64,000 nucleotides of DNA from Stutzerimonas stutzeri (GTDB lineage: Bacteria > Pseudomonadota > Gammaproteobacteria > Pseudomonadales > Pseudomonadaceae), in the NCBI RefSeq assembly GCF_024451105.1, contig NZ_JANGEY010000011.1, positions 1 through 64,000 of the forward strand, in the 5' to 3' direction. The notes below the pieces were generated by a model. The model saw nothing but the letters and a program-made list of their open reading frames with translations. It did no database searches and was not told where the DNA came from. Position numbers and translations under genes: made by a program. Shown in pieces: positions 36,975-46,621 of the stretch (positions are counted from its first letter, which is position 1; every line of letters starts with the position of its first letter).

Positions 36975-38651
36975 GTGAACGTGAAACAGCAAAACCTGAA
37001 CACCTGGTTCAAGAGCGGCACGCCCTGGGTGTGGATGACCGGCGGCGCGGTGTCGATCGCCGTGATCATGACCATCGGCCTGCTGGCGGTGATCGCCGTG
37101 CGCGGTCTCGGCCACTTCTGGCCGGCCGACGTGCTGCAGGCCGAATACCGGGTGCCCGGCCAGGAAGCCCGGCTGATCGCCGGCGAGGTGGTGGAGCGCG
37201 AGGAGGTGCCGCGCGCCCGCCTGGCCGCCAGCGGCCTGCCGGTGGACGCCGCCGGCGGCGAGTTCATGACCCGCGAGCTGCTCAAGGTCGGCAACCGCGA
37301 GGTGTTCGGCGCCGACTTCAGCTGGGTGGTCGGCGAGTGGCTGCACGAGCAGCGTACCCCGGAAAGCCTGGTGGTGCTCGAGCGCCGCGAGTGGGGCAAC
37401 TTCTACGGCTACCTGCAGGCGGTCAAGGAGAACGGTCAGCCGGTCGCCGCAGGCGAGGCCGCCTGGGCCGAGCTGCAGGCGCGCCTGGAGCGCGTCGACG
37501 CGCTGCACGCGCAGATCCGTCGCCTCGAGAAGCGCGACATCGGCCGGATCAACGCCGGCCTCGAGCGCCTGCGCCTGGAGAGCCGCCGGCTGGAGCTGGC
37601 GGGCCGTCTGGACGCCGCCGCCCAGGCCGATCTGGACGCCGAGCGCGCCCGCTGGGATGCCGAGTACCGGGTGCTCGAGGCGCAGCTGGTCGAGCTGCAG
37701 CAGCAGTTCAACCGCGACAGCGCGGTGCTCGCGACCGTCGACGGCCGCGAGGTCGAGCTGAGCCTGGGCAAGGTGGTGCGCGCCTACCGGCCCAACGCCA
37801 TGGGCACCCTCGACAAGCTGGGCTTCTACTTCGCCAAGCTGTGGGAGTTCGTCAGCGACGAACCGCGCGAGGCCAACACCGAGGGCGGCATCTTCCCGGC
37901 GATCTTCGGCACGGTGATGATGACCCTGATCATGGCGGTGATCGTCACCCCGTTCGGCGTGCTGGCCGCCATCTACCTGCGCGAGTACGCCAGGCAGGGC
38001 CCGCTGACCCGCATCATCCGCATCGCGGTGAACAACCTGGCCGGCGTGCCGTCGATCGTCTACGGGGTGTTCGGCCTGGGCTTCTTCGTCTACGTGCTGG
38101 GCGGTTCGATCGACCGGCTGTTCTTCCCCGAGGCCGCGCCGGCACCGACCTTCGGCACCCCGGGCCTGCTCTGGGCGTCGCTGACCCTGGCGATCCTCGC
38201 CGTGCCGGTGGTGATCGTCGCCACCGAGGAAGGCCTGGCGCGCATCCCGCGCGCCCTGCGCGAGGGCTCGCTGGCGCTCGGCGCGACCAAGGCCGAGACG
38301 CTGTGGAAGGTGGTGCTGCCGATGGCCAGCCCGGCGATGATGACCGGCCTGATCCTCGCCGTGGCGCGCGCCGCCGGCGAGGTGGCGCCGCTGATGCTGG
38401 TCGGCGTGGTCAAGCTGGCGCCGAGCCTGCCGGTGAGCGGCAACTACCCGTACCTGCACCTCGACCAGAAGATCATGCACCTGGGCTTCCACATCTACGA
38501 CGTCGGCTTCCAGAGCCCCAACGTCGAGGCCGCCCGCCCGCTGGTCTACGCCACCGCGCTGCTGCTGGTGCTGGTGATCGCCCTGCTCAACCTGAGCGCG
38601 GTGTACATCCGCAACCACCTGCGCGAGAAGTACAAGGCGCTCGACCACTGA
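36975..38651 (+). CDS. pstA: Phosphate ABC transporter permease PstA (extended form)
   Basis: A 558-residue permease with an N-terminal helix (about 20-42) and a ~240-residue periplasmic insert rich in charged helices, including a likely coiled coil at 150-245. A C-terminal six-helix domain carries the EAA loop EGSLALGATKAETLWKVVLP. The start is GTG at 36975 with AAAGG 9 bases upstream; GTG at 36981 is an alternative. Like PstC it is the long Pseudomonas type. Confidence 0.92.
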   Translation: MNVKQQNLNTWFKSGTPWVWMTGGAVSIAVIMTIGLLAVIAVRGLGHFWPADVLQAEYRVPGQEARLIAGEVVEREEVPRARLAASGLPVDAAGGEFMTRELLKVGNREVFGADFSWVVGEWLHEQRTPESLVVLERREWGNFYGYLQAVKENGQPVAAGEAAWAELQARLERVDALHAQIRRLEKRDIGRINAGLERLRLESRRLELAGRLDAAAQADLDAERARWDAEYRVLEAQLVELQQQFNRDSAVLATVDGREVELSLGKVVRAYRPNAMGTLDKLGFYFAKLWEFVSDEPREANTEGGIFPAIFGTVMMTLIMAVIVTPFGVLAAIYLREYARQGPLTRIIRIAVNNLAGVPSIVYGVFGLGFFVYVLGGSIDRLFFPEAAPAPTFGTPGLLWASLTLAILAVPVVIVATEEGLARIPRALREGSLALGATKAETLWKVVLPMASPAMMTGLILAVARAAGEVAPLMLVGVVKLAPSLPVSGNYPYLHLDQKIMHLGFHIYDVGFQSPNVEAARPLVYATALLLVLVIALLNLSAVYIRNHLREKYKALDH

Positions 38652-38721
38652 CCGATTTCCGCCGCTGCGGCGGGCCACCGGGCCCGCGCGGCCACCGCAT
38701 TGACAGCGTAGGGAGTTTCCC

Positions 38722-39555
38722 ATGCAGCAGAACGCACACACCCACGGCATCAGCCTCGACAGCCTGGGCCGCAAGAAGCAGACCCTCGACCTGGCCAGCG
38801 AGCCGGTGGCCCTCGAGGTGCCCGGCCTGAACCTCTACTACGGCGACAAACAGGCGCTGTACGACGTGCGGATGAACATCCCGCGCAACCGCGTCACCGC
38901 CTTCATCGGACCAAGCGGCTGCGGCAAGTCGACCCTGCTGCGCACCTTCAACCGGATGAACGACCTGGTCGACGGCTGCCGGGTGGAAGGCGAGATCCGC
39001 CTCGACGGCAAGGACATCTACGCCAAGGGCGTCGACGTCGCCGAGCTGCGCCGCCGCGTCGGCATGGTGTTCCAGAAGCCCAACCCGTTCCCCAAGAGCA
39101 TCTACGAGAACGTGGTCTACGGCCTGCGCCTGCAGGGCATCAACCAGAAGCGCGTGCTCGACGAGACGGTGGAGTGGGCGCTGAAGAGCGCGGCGCTGTG
39201 GGACGAGGTCAAGGACCGCCTGCACGACTCGGCCCTCGGCCTCTCCGGTGGCCAGCAGCAGCGTCTGGTGATCGCCCGCACCGTGGCCGTGCAGCCGGAA
39301 GTGCTGCTGCTCGACGAGCCCTGCTCGGCGCTCGACCCGATCTCCACCCTCAAGGTCGAGGAGCTGATCAACGAGCTCAAGGGCCAGTACACCATCGTCA
39401 TCGTCACCCACAACATGCAGCAGGCGGCGCGCGTCTCCGACTACACCGCGTTCATGTACATGGGCAAGCTGATCGAGTTCGGCGACACCGACACCCTGTT
39501 CACCAACCCGGCGAAGAAGCAGACCGAGGACTACATCACCGGTCGCTACGGCTAG
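38722..39555 (+). CDS. pstB: Phosphate ABC transporter ATP-binding protein
   Basis: A 277-residue ATPase with Walker [10 protein letters not shown] at 63-71, signature LSGGQ at 174-178 and Walker B LLLDEP at 195-200 followed by CSALDPIST. The PstB-specific [16 protein letters not shown] segment is at about 121-136. TAGGGAG precedes the ATG. It energises PstCA and, with PhoU and PhoR, takes part in phosphate signalling. Confidence 0.97.
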   Translation: MQQNAHTHGISLDSLGRKKQTLDLASEPVALEVPGLNLYYGDKQALYDVRMNIPRNRVTAFIGPSGCGKSTLLRTFNRMNDLVDGCRVEGEIRLDGKDIYAKGVDVAELRRRVGMVFQKPNPFPKSIYENVVYGLRLQGINQKRVLDETVEWALKSAALWDEVKDRLHDSALGLSGGQQQRLVIARTVAVQPEVLLLDEPCSALDPISTLKVEELINELKGQYTIVIVTHNMQQAARVSDYTAFMYMGKLIEFGDTDTLFTNPAKKQTEDYITGRYG

Positions 39556-39701
39556 TGGCCATGGCAAATCGCGCCGGGTTGCGGCGACGACGTTTGCCGT
39601 ACGGGTTGTGTACCGTCTGCGTCGCCTCCTAGCCCGACACCCTTTTCCAGGGGCCACTTCGTCATCCTGCCTGGGCATCCGCTCTCATCGAGGGTTTGTA
39701 C

Positions 39702-40418
39702 ATGATCAACAAAGACAGCCTTTCCCATCACATCTCCGCCCAGTTCAACGCCGAGCTGGAGGAGGTTCGCAGCCACCTGCTGGCCATGGGCGGCCTGGTC
39801 GAGAAGCAGGTCAGCGACGCGGTCAGCGCGCTGGTCGAGGCCGACTCCGGTCTGGCCCAGCAGGTGCGCGACGTCGACGCGCTGATCAACCAGATGGAGC
39901 GCGACATCGACGAGGAGTGCGTGCGCATCCTCGCCCGCCGTCAGCCGGCCGCCTCCGACCTGCGGCTGATCATCAGCATCTCCAAGTCGGTGATCGACCT
40001 CGAGCGGATCGGCGACGAGGCGACCAAGATCGCCAAGCGCGCCATCGACCTCTGCGAGGAGGGCGTGGCGCCCAAGGGCTACGTGGAGATCCGCCACATC
40101 GGCGAGCAGGTGCGCAAGATGGTCCAGGAGGCGCTGGACGCCTTCGCCCGCTTCGACGCCGACCTGGCCCTGTCGGTGGCCCAGTACGACAAGATCGTCG
40201 ACCGCGAGTACAAGAGCGCGCTGCGCGAGCTGGCCACCTACATGATGGAGGATCCGCGCTCGATCTCCCGGGTGCTCAGCGTGATCTGGGCGCTGCGCTC
40301 GCTGGAGCGGATCGGCGACCATGCGCGCAACATCGCCGAACTGGTGATCTACCTGGTGCGCGGCACCGACGTGCGGCATACCGGGCTGGCCAAGCAGGGG
40401 CCGGTCGAGCAGGGCTGA
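39702..40418 (+). CDS. phoU: Phosphate signalling regulator PhoU
   Basis: A 238-residue cytoplasmic protein of two similar three-helix PhoU repeats. The repeat motifs are DVDALINQMERDIDEECVRILARRQPAASDLR (first, near 65-96) and its weaker second copy, with the metal-binding helices ERIGDEATKIAKR and ERIGDHARNIAELVIYL. The ATG at 39702 has GAGGG upstream. It restrains PhoR when phosphate is plentiful. It is 146 bases after pstB, a gap that holds no gene. Confidence 0.95.
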   Translation: MINKDSLSHHISAQFNAELEEVRSHLLAMGGLVEKQVSDAVSALVEADSGLAQQVRDVDALINQMERDIDEECVRILARRQPAASDLRLIISISKSVIDLERIGDEATKIAKRAIDLCEEGVAPKGYVEIRHIGEQVRKMVQEALDAFARFDADLALSVAQYDKIVDREYKSALRELATYMMEDPRSISRVLSVIWALRSLERIGDHARNIAELVIYLVRGTDVRHTGLAKQGPVEQG

Positions 40419-40555
40419 TCATCGGGCGGCACCGGTTTGATCTGGATCAGCCCGGCGCACGACGCCGTTCACAACGGTGCCGAACGCGTCTCGCCCGGGC
40501 GCGGGCCGGCCTGTTAGGCTTGGCCCGTCTTCCGCCCTGCTGACAGCGTGCCATC

Positions 40556-41479
40556 ATGCCCGTCCGCTTCCTCCTGTTCGGCTCGCTGCTCGCCGGCCTG
40601 GCCGCCCCGGCCGGCGCGCTGACCGTCTACAAGCACGTCGACGCCAACGGCGTGGTCACCTACAGCGACCAGGCCATGCCCGGCGCACGGTTGTTCCGGA
40701 TTCCGGCGCCCGGCCAGCGCGCCGCGCTGCCGGCCCTCGACGAGCCGCTGGACTACCGGGTGCGCCTGGACACCCACCGGCATGCCGCGGGCGAGACCCT
40801 GCGGGTGCACAACGAGATGTTCGCCCCGGTGGAGATCGAGCTGCGTCTCGAGGAGCTGGACAACGTCAGCGGAGCGCCGGAGCGGCCGCTGCGCTGGATC
40901 CTGCCGCCGCGCAGCCAGATCCGCCTGCTGACCCTGGCGCCGCGCGACCCGTCCCGGCCGCTGCGCTACACGCCGAAGCTGACCCATGCCCTTGGCGACC
41001 CGCGCCTGTTGCCCAGGCCCTACCGCTATCCGCTGCCCTGGGTCGGCGGACCGTTCCGCAAGACCCAGGGCGCCAACGGCAGCTACAGCCACTTCACCGC
41101 CAAGGGCCGCTACGCGGTGGACATCGCCATGCCCGAGGGCACGCCGATCCTCGCCGCGCGCGCCGGCGTGGTGGTCGCCACCCTCAACGACCAGGCCGGC
41201 GCCGGCCCCAATCCGGCCGGCAACTTCGTGCGGATCCTCCACGACGACGGCACCATGGGCGTCTACCTGCACCTGCAGCGGGGCTCGCTGCAGGTGGCGC
41301 CGGGGCAGCGGGTGCGCGCCGGGGCGCGCATCGCCGCCTCCGGCAACACCGGACGCAGCACCGGCCCGCACCTGCACTTCGTGGTGCAGCGCAACGTCGG
41401 TCTGGCGGTGGAGTCGATCCCCTTCCAGTTCGCCCAGCCGGTGGACAGCCTGCCGAACTTCGCGGTCGGCGGTGACTGA
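40556..41479 (+). CDS. M23-like (LytM) protein with N-terminal DUF4124 segment
   Basis: A 307-residue exported protein with a signal peptide (1-20). A DUF4124-like stretch follows (about 22-45, VYKHVDANGVVTYSDQ), then a beta-rich middle and a C-terminal LytM domain (about 165-290). Of the M23 zinc set, the Asp of AVDIAMPEG, the His of YLHLQRG and the HLHF motif are present, but the canonical His four residues before the Asp is replaced in KGRYAVD. It could therefore be a wall hydrolase of variant type or a degenerate activator. It lies inside the pst-pho cluster, as a hypothetical gene does in other Pseudomonas. Confidence 0.82.
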   Translation: MPVRFLLFGSLLAGLAAPAGALTVYKHVDANGVVTYSDQAMPGARLFRIPAPGQRAALPALDEPLDYRVRLDTHRHAAGETLRVHNEMFAPVEIELRLEELDNVSGAPERPLRWILPPRSQIRLLTLAPRDPSRPLRYTPKLTHALGDPRLLPRPYRYPLPWVGGPFRKTQGANGSYSHFTAKGRYAVDIAMPEGTPILAARAGVVVATLNDQAGAGPNPAGNFVRILHDDGTMGVYLHLQRGSLQVAPGQRVRAGARIAASGNTGRSTGPHLHFVVQRNVGLAVESIPFQFAQPVDSLPNFAVGGD

Positions 41480-41518
41480 CTGCAGCCTGTCTCCGCCGGT
41501 CGTTCGAGGGCAGGGCGG

Positions 41519-42835
41519 TCAAGGCGCGCCGGGCCGCCCTCGGCGGGCGATCTGCCGGGCCTGGAAGTGGCAGGTGAAGGTGCTGCCCTTGCCCGGGGTG
41601 CTGTCGACCTGCAGCTGGCCGTGGTGGTGGATCAGTACGTGCTTGACGATGGCCAGGCCCAGGCCGGTGCCGCCGGTGTTCGCCGAGCGGCTGGCGTCGA
41701 CCCGGTAGAAGCGCTCGGTGAGGCGCGGGATGTGCTTGGCCTCGATGCCCACGCCGCTGTCCTGCACGGCCAGGTGCGCCCCGGCCTGGTCGGCCCACCA
41801 GCGCACGCGGATCTCGCCGCCCGCGGGGCTGTACTTGACCGCGTTGAACACCAGGTTGGAGAAGGCGCTGCGCAGCTCGCTCTCGCTGCCCTTGAGCTGC
41901 ACCGCGGGGTCGGCCTCGAGATGGATGCGGTGGCGCTCGGCGGACAGCGCGCGGGCATCGGCGACGATGCTGTGCAGCAGCAGGTCGATCGCCACCGGCT
42001 TGTTGTCGTCGGGGTAGCTGGCCGCCTCCAGGCGGGCCAGCAGCAGCAGGTCGTTGAGCAGGTTCTGCATCCGCGCGCCCTGCTGCTGCATCTGCTGCAG
42101 GGCGCGGCGCCAGCGCGGCTGGATGGCGTCGACGTTGTCGAGCAGGGTCTCCAGGTAGCCGGTCAGCACGGTCAGCGGCGTGCGCAGCTCGTGGGAGACG
42201 TTGGCGACGAAGTCCTTGCGCATCTGCTCGAGCTGGTGGACGCGGGTCACGTCGCGCACCAGCAGCAGGTGCTCGCCGTTGCCGTAGACGGTCAGCTGGA
42301 ACTGCAGGCGCACGTGGTCGTTGACCGGCGAGGGCAGTTCCAGCGGCTCGCGGTAGTTCTGCTGCTCGAAGTACTCCTTGAAGTGCGGATGGCGCACCAG
42401 GTTGGTGATCGGCTGGCCGCCGTCCTGCTTGCGCTTGAGGCCGAGCAGGGTGCCGGCGGCGCGGTTCCACCATTCCAGGTTGCCCTGGCGGTCGAGCATC
42501 ACCACCGCGTCCTTGAGCGCCGCGGTGGACTCCTGGACGCGGTCGATCACCGCCTGCAGGCGGCCGCGAGCGCGCTGGTTGCGCTTTTGCAGGTGGTAGA
42601 TCTGGTCGAACACCTCGCCCCACAGGCCGGAGCTTTCCGGCGGCAGCTCGTCGGGGCCGGCGCTCTTCAGCCAGTGGTGCAGGCGCAGCAGCTGGCGCAG
42701 GTTCCAGTACAGGTAGCCGGCCAGCCCGGCGGCCAGCGCCCAGGCGTACTGGCCGGTGATCAGGCCGAGCAGCAGGCAGGCGCCGAGCAGCAGCAGCAGG
42801 CGGCGGATCAGGATGCCGCGCCAGTCGTGGTTCAC
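41519..42835 (-). CDS. phoR: Phosphate regulon sensor kinase PhoR
   Basis: A 438-residue histidine kinase. An N-terminal membrane hairpin (about 10-45) is followed by a PAS domain (about 100-190). The HisKA motif FVANVSHELRTPLTVL then carries the phospho-accepting His (about 217), and the HATPase domain has NLVFNAVKYSP, DSGVGI and GGTGLGLAIVKH. It phosphorylates PhoB when phosphate is low. It is downstream of phoB with a 55-base gap and converges on the M23-like gene. Confidence 0.96.
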   Translation of the reverse strand: MNHDWRGILIRRLLLLLGACLLLGLITGQYAWALAAGLAGYLYWNLRQLLRLHHWLKSAGPDELPPESSGLWGEVFDQIYHLQKRNQRARGRLQAVIDRVQESTAALKDAVVMLDRQGNLEWWNRAAGTLLGLKRKQDGGQPITNLVRHPHFKEYFEQQNYREPLELPSPVNDHVRLQFQLTVYGNGEHLLLVRDVTRVHQLEQMRKDFVANVSHELRTPLTVLTGYLETLLDNVDAIQPRWRRALQQMQQQGARMQNLLNDLLLLARLEAASYPDDNKPVAIDLLLHSIVADARALSAERHRIHLEADPAVQLKGSESELRSAFSNLVFNAVKYSPAGGEIRVRWWADQAGAHLAVQDSGVGIEAKHIPRLTERFYRVDASRSANTGGTGLGLAIVKHVLIHHHGQLQVDSTPGKGSTFTCHFQARQIARRGRPGAP

Positions 42836-42890
42836 CTTGCGATCCTTGTGCAGCGGCCGCGTGCGGGCGGCGGGGTCCGGCGGCCGGGGG

Positions 42891-43580
42891 TCAGCCCTTG
42901 GTGGAGAAACGATAGCCGGTGCCGCGCACCGTCTGCACCAGGTTTTCGCAGCTCTCGCCGAGCGCCTTGCGCAGGCGGCGGATGTGCACGTCGACGGTGC
43001 GCTCCTCGACGTAGACGTTGCCGCCCCAGACCTGGTCGAGCAGCTGGCTGCGCGTGTAGGCGCGCTCCTGGTGGGTCATGAAGAACTGCAGCAGCCGGTA
43101 TTCGGTGGGGCCCATCTCGGCCGGCCGGCCGTCGATGGTGACGCGGTGGCTGAGCGGGTCGAGGACCAGCGGGCCGACCTCGATCGGCGTCTCGCCGTCG
43201 CCGGCCCCGGCGCGGCGCAGCACAGCCTTGAGGCGGGCGACCAGCTCGCGCGGCGAGAACGGCTTGGTGATGTAGTCGTCGGCGCCGACCTCCAGGCCCT
43301 GGATCTTGTTGTCCTCCTCGCCCTTGGCGGTGAGCATGATGATCGGCGTGTCGGCGGTGCGCTCGTCGCGCTTGAGGCGCCGGGCCAGCTCGATGCCGGA
43401 GGTGCCGGGCAGCATCCAGTCGAGCAGGATCAGGTCGGGCTTGCGGTCGACGATCAGCGCGTGGGCCTGCTGGCTGTTCTCCGCCTCGAGGCACTCGTAG
43501 CCGGCCATTTCCAGGGCGACGGCGATCATTTCGCGGATCGGCGCTTCGTCGTCAACGATGAGGATGGATTTGCCAACCAT
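42891..43580 (-). CDS. phoB: Phosphate regulon response regulator PhoB
   Basis: A 229-residue OmpR-type regulator. The receiver domain shows the acidic pocket VDDE (10-12), phosphorylation site Asp54 in LLDWMLPG and Lys106 in [10 protein letters not shown]. The winged-helix domain has the recognition segment [17 protein letters not shown]. The ATG at 43580 fits the family N-terminus; the longer open frame to 44000 is a shadow. A Pho box at 43619-43647 indicates autoregulation. It activates pstS, pstC and its own gene. Confidence 0.97.
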   Translation of the reverse strand: MVGKSILIVDDEAPIREMIAVALEMAGYECLEAENSQQAHALIVDRKPDLILLDWMLPGTSGIELARRLKRDERTADTPIIMLTAKGEEDNKIQGLEVGADDYITKPFSPRELVARLKAVLRRAGAGDGETPIEVGPLVLDPLSHRVTIDGRPAEMGPTEYRLLQFFMTHQERAYTRSQLLDQVWGGNVYVEERTVDVHIRRLRKALGESCENLVQTVRGTGYRFSTKG

Positions 43581-43618
43581 GGGGCGGTCTCTGTATTCCG
43601 TGGCGATGCCGGCATTAC

Positions 43619-43647
43619 ATAACGGAATTATTGCAGCGATGTGACAC
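43619..43647 (-). promoter_or_regulatory. Pho box between phoB and the divergent secreted-protein gene
   Basis: On the minus strand three heptamers follow the 11-bp period: GTGTCAC (43647-43641), CTGCAAT (43636-43630) and CCGTTAT (43625-43619). The array ends 38 bases before the phoB ATG, so PhoB probably controls its own operon. The whole 43581-43788 gap has no gene; the array lies ~140 bases before the plus-strand gene at 43789 and might affect it too. Confidence 0.7.
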
Positions 43648-43788
43648 ACGGACGCCGGGATGTCTGGCGCGGGCCTTCGGCTATGCTGGAAGAGCCCGCC
43701 GGCGCGCGTCGGCGGCCGATGCCCGGCGTGCCCTGCGCCGCTGTCTCGCGTGCGCCGTGCCCTTCCCCTTCCAGCGAGGAGAGCCGCG

Positions 43789-44166
43789 ATGCTCACAATC
43801 CCCAAGACCCTGCCGGCGCTGGCCGGCGCCGCCCTGCTGGCGCTGCTGGGCCAGGCCTGGGCGGCCGAACCGGCGATGGTCAAGGATGGCATGCTGGTCG
43901 ACGCCCGGGGCATGACCCTGTACACCTTCGACAAGGACAGTCCGGGGCGCTCGCTGTGCAACGATACCTGCGCCATCAACTGGCCGCCGCTGGTGGCCAC
44001 CGCCGACGCCGAGGGCGGCGGCCAGTGGAGCGTGCTGCAGCGCGACGACGGCAGCTGGCAGTGGGCCTACGCCGGCCGGCCGCTGTACACCTTCGTCCAG
44101 GACCGCCAGCCGGGCGACACCCTCGGCGACGGCCGGATGGGCGCCTGGCGCGTCGCCCGGCCGTAG
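43789..44166 (+). CDS. Small secreted repeat protein, Lipoprotein_15/COG4315 type
   Basis: A 125-residue protein with a signal peptide (about 1-25, AWAAEP) and no lipobox Cys. The Yx(F/W/Y)xxD repeat that defines the family is present twice: YTFDKD near residues 44-49 and YTFVQD near 103-108, with [11 protein letters not shown] between, which carries two Cys that could bridge. Function of the family is unknown. The ATG at 43789 has GAGGAGAG upstream; the open frame earlier lacks signal-peptide character. It diverges from phoB and converges on ubiA. Confidence 0.85.
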   Translation: MLTIPKTLPALAGAALLALLGQAWAAEPAMVKDGMLVDARGMTLYTFDKDSPGRSLCNDTCAINWPPLVATADAEGGGQWSVLQRDDGSWQWAYAGRPLYTFVQDRQPGDTLGDGRMGAWRVARP

Positions 44167-44182
44167 CGCCGTCGGCCGCCGC

Positions 44183-45073
44183 TCAGCGCAGGGCGAAGTC
44201 GGCGACGGTGCCGACGAGGATCGCCAGGCCGGCCCAGTGGTTGTGCAGGAAGGCGCGGAAGCAGGCCAGGCGCTCGCGCGAACGGGTGCTCCGGTACTCC
44301 CAGACGAAGCAGCCGGCGGCGGCCGCCAGACCGAGGTGGTAGTACATGCCCAGCTCGAAGCGTGCTGCGGCGAGCAGCAGGCAGAGCAGGCTGAGCCCCT
44401 GGAGAAGGGCGATCATCGCGCGGTCGGCTTCGCCGAACAGGATGGCGGTGGACTTCACGCCGATCTTCAGGTCGTCGTCGCGGTCGGTCATCGCGTAGTA
44501 GGTGTCGTAGGCGACGGTCCACAGCAGGTTGGCCAGGTACAGCAGGCCGGCCGCCGCCGGCAGGCTGCCGGCCTCGGCGGTGAAGGTCATCAGGATGCCC
44601 CAGGAGTAGGCGGCGCCGAGCGCCACCTGCGGCAGGTGGGTGTGGCGCTTCATGAACGGGTAGAGCGCGGCCAGCGCCAGCGCGCCGAACGACAGCCAGA
44701 CGGTGGTCGCGTTGGTCAGCAGCACCAGGACGAAGGCTGCCGCCATCAGCACGGCGAAGGTCGCCAGCGCCTCGCGCGGACTCACCCGGCCGCTGGCCAG
44801 CGGCCGCTCGCGGGTGCGCTCGACGTGGCCGTCGAAGCGGCGGTCGGCGAAGTCGTTGATCGCGCAGCCGGCCGAGCGGGTCAGCACCACGCCGCAGGCG
44901 AAGATCAGCAGGTTGGCCAGCGAGGGCACGCCGCCTGCGGCGATCCACAGCGCGCTGAGGGTCGGCCAGAGCAGCAGGTAGATGCCGATCGGCCGGTTCA
45001 GCCGGGTCAGGTCGATGAAGTCCTGGGCGCGCGGGTGCAGGCGGGCCAGGGGCTTGAGCAGGGATGTGGACAT
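44183..45073 (-). CDS. ubiA: 4-hydroxybenzoate octaprenyltransferase
   Basis: A 296-residue, nine-helix prenyltransferase that joins the polyprenyl tail to 4-hydroxybenzoate in ubiquinone synthesis. The Asp-rich motifs are [20 protein letters not shown] and [16 protein letters not shown] near YYAMTDRDD. The ATG at 45073 matches the family start and the usual Pseudomonas length; the open frame to 45190 is not needed. UbiC, which makes its substrate, is normally the gene just upstream but is here 1.5 kb away beyond an opposite-strand gene. Confidence 0.95.
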   Translation of the reverse strand: MSTSLLKPLARLHPRAQDFIDLTRLNRPIGIYLLLWPTLSALWIAAGGVPSLANLLIFACGVVLTRSAGCAINDFADRRFDGHVERTRERPLASGRVSPREALATFAVLMAAAFVLVLLTNATTVWLSFGALALAALYPFMKRHTHLPQVALGAAYSWGILMTFTAEAGSLPAAAGLLYLANLLWTVAYDTYYAMTDRDDDLKIGVKSTAILFGEADRAMIALLQGLSLLCLLLAAARFELGMYYHLGLAAAAGCFVWEYRSTRSRERLACFRAFLHNHWAGLAILVGTVADFALR

Positions 45074-45101
45074 CGCGGGCCTCCCGGTGGCGAAGGGCTG
45101 G

Positions 45102-45107
45102 ATTATA
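45102..45107 (-). promoter_or_regulatory. -10 element of a probable ubiA promoter
   Basis: A perfect TATAAT on the minus strand lies 29-34 bases before the ubiA ATG, which fits a short leader. I see no good -35 at 16-18 bp. It supports ubiA being transcribed on its own rather than from ubiC. Confidence 0.4.
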
Positions 45108-45270
45108 GGGCCTGCACCGGGCAATGGCCGGTCCGCGGAGCGAGACGGTTGTCTGACGTCAAACTGGTTTTTTTCTGCGGGCGCCTTCACACTTCCGTCA
45201 TCCGCTGCGTTCCGGGCCGCCTGCCGGCCCGCGCCCCAGGGCGTGCGCAGCTGCCACCGGGGCTGAATCC

Positions 45271-46593
45271 ATGCAGGAAGAGAAAATCTCGCCGGGCTCC
45301 CGCGCGGAGCCGCCGCAAGCCGTCGAAGCCGACCCGCTCCGCCTCGGGCCGGCCAGGCTCGCCGCGCTGATCCGCGCGGCGCTCGAACAGTCGTTCAACG
45401 CCGTGCTGGTCACCGACGCCGGGGACGGCGAGGGCGGCCCGCGCATCCTCTACGCCAACCCGGCGTTCTGCCGGATGAGCGGCTATCGCGAGGAGGAGCT
45501 GCTCGGCTGCTCGCCGCGCCTGTTGCAGGGGCCGCTGACCAACGGCGACGTGCTCGCCGAGCTGCGCGAGTGCCTGCGCGGCGGGCGCTACTTCCAGGGC
45601 TCCACCGTCAACTACCGCAAGGACGGCAGCCCCTACACGGTGGAGTGGAACATCTCGCCGGTGCGCAACGAGGCGGGTCGGGTCACCCACTTCGTCTCGG
45701 TGCAGCAGGACATCGGCGGCCTGGTCGCCACCCAGCGTTCCAGCCAGCTGCTGGCGCACGCCCTGGACGTGGCCCAGGACGCGATCTTCATCACCGACAC
45801 CGAAGGGGCGATCGTCTTCGCCAACCAGGGCTTCGAGCAGGTCACCGGCTACAGCCCCGCCGAGGTGCTCGGCCGCACTCCGGCCCTGCTGCGCTCCGGC
45901 GCCCAGGACAGCGCCTTCTACCGCCGCCTGTGGCGCAGCCTCAAGGCCGGGCAGACCTTCCGCGCCACCGTGGTCAACCGTCACAAGAGCGGCCGGCTGA
46001 TCCACTGCGAGGAAACCATCACCCCGGTGCACGGCGACGGCGGCACGCTCAGCCACTTCGTCAGCATCATCAAGGATCTCACCGAGCGGGTGCAGGCCGA
46101 GCAGGCGCTGCGCGAGCAGGCCTCGCTGGACCCGCTGACCGGCCTGCTGAACCGGCGCTCCGGCGAGCTGCAACTGGAGAAGGCCTACCTCGCCTGGCGC
46201 GAGGGGCGCGCGCCCTTCTGCGTGCTGCTCGCCGACGTCGACCACTTCAAGGCGATCAACGACACCTGGGGACACCCGGCCGGCGACGCCGTCCTGCAGG
46301 GCGTCGCTCGCCTGCTGCGCTCCGGCGTGCGCGCCACCGACAGCGTGGCGCGCTGGGGCGGCGAGGAGTTCCTGCTGGTGCTGCCGTACTGCGAGCTGGC
46401 GGCGGCGCAGCGTCTCGGCGAGCACCTGCGCATGCGGCTGGAGCGCACTCCCCAGGCGCAGGCGGGGCGGGTCACGCTGTCCGTCGGGGTGGCGCAGATC
46501 GAGGATCAGGAGACCCTGGTCGGGCTGATCGCGCGGGTCGACCGCGCCCTCTACCGGGCCAAGAAGGAAGGCCGCAACCGGGTGTGCGGCTGA
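45271..46593 (+). CDS. PAS-PAS-GGDEF diguanylate cyclase
   Basis: A 440-residue soluble protein likely making cyclic di-GMP. PAS 1 (about 38-150) is LOV-like in sequence ([35 protein letters not shown]) but has Pro82 where the photoactive Cys of NCRFLQG would be. PAS 2 spans about 160-275. The GGDEF domain (about 280-440) has an active GGEEF at 363-367 and the inhibitory I-site RxxD at 354-357. No membrane segment is seen. It is read opposite to ubiA and ubiC and lies between them. The signal is unknown; flavin binding is possible but not shown. Confidence 0.92.
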   Translation: MQEEKISPGSRAEPPQAVEADPLRLGPARLAALIRAALEQSFNAVLVTDAGDGEGGPRILYANPAFCRMSGYREEELLGCSPRLLQGPLTNGDVLAELRECLRGGRYFQGSTVNYRKDGSPYTVEWNISPVRNEAGRVTHFVSVQQDIGGLVATQRSSQLLAHALDVAQDAIFITDTEGAIVFANQGFEQVTGYSPAEVLGRTPALLRSGAQDSAFYRRLWRSLKAGQTFRATVVNRHKSGRLIHCEETITPVHGDGGTLSHFVSIIKDLTERVQAEQALREQASLDPLTGLLNRRSGELQLEKAYLAWREGRAPFCVLLADVDHFKAINDTWGHPAGDAVLQGVARLLRSGVRATDSVARWGGEEFLLVLPYCELAAAQRLGEHLRMRLERTPQAQAGRVTLSVGVAQIEDQETLVGLIARVDRALYRAKKEGRNRVCG

Positions 46594-46621
46594 GCCCCGG
46601 CGGAGCGCCGAGGCGCAGGGT

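Noticed and set aside
34619-37399. A 926-codon open frame antisense to pstC
   Set aside because: Composition is repetitive and without domain motifs; PstC on the plus strand is unambiguous.
41479-41519. A terminator between the M23-like gene and phoR
   Set aside because: No hairpin of useful stability is visible in the 40 bases between the two stops.
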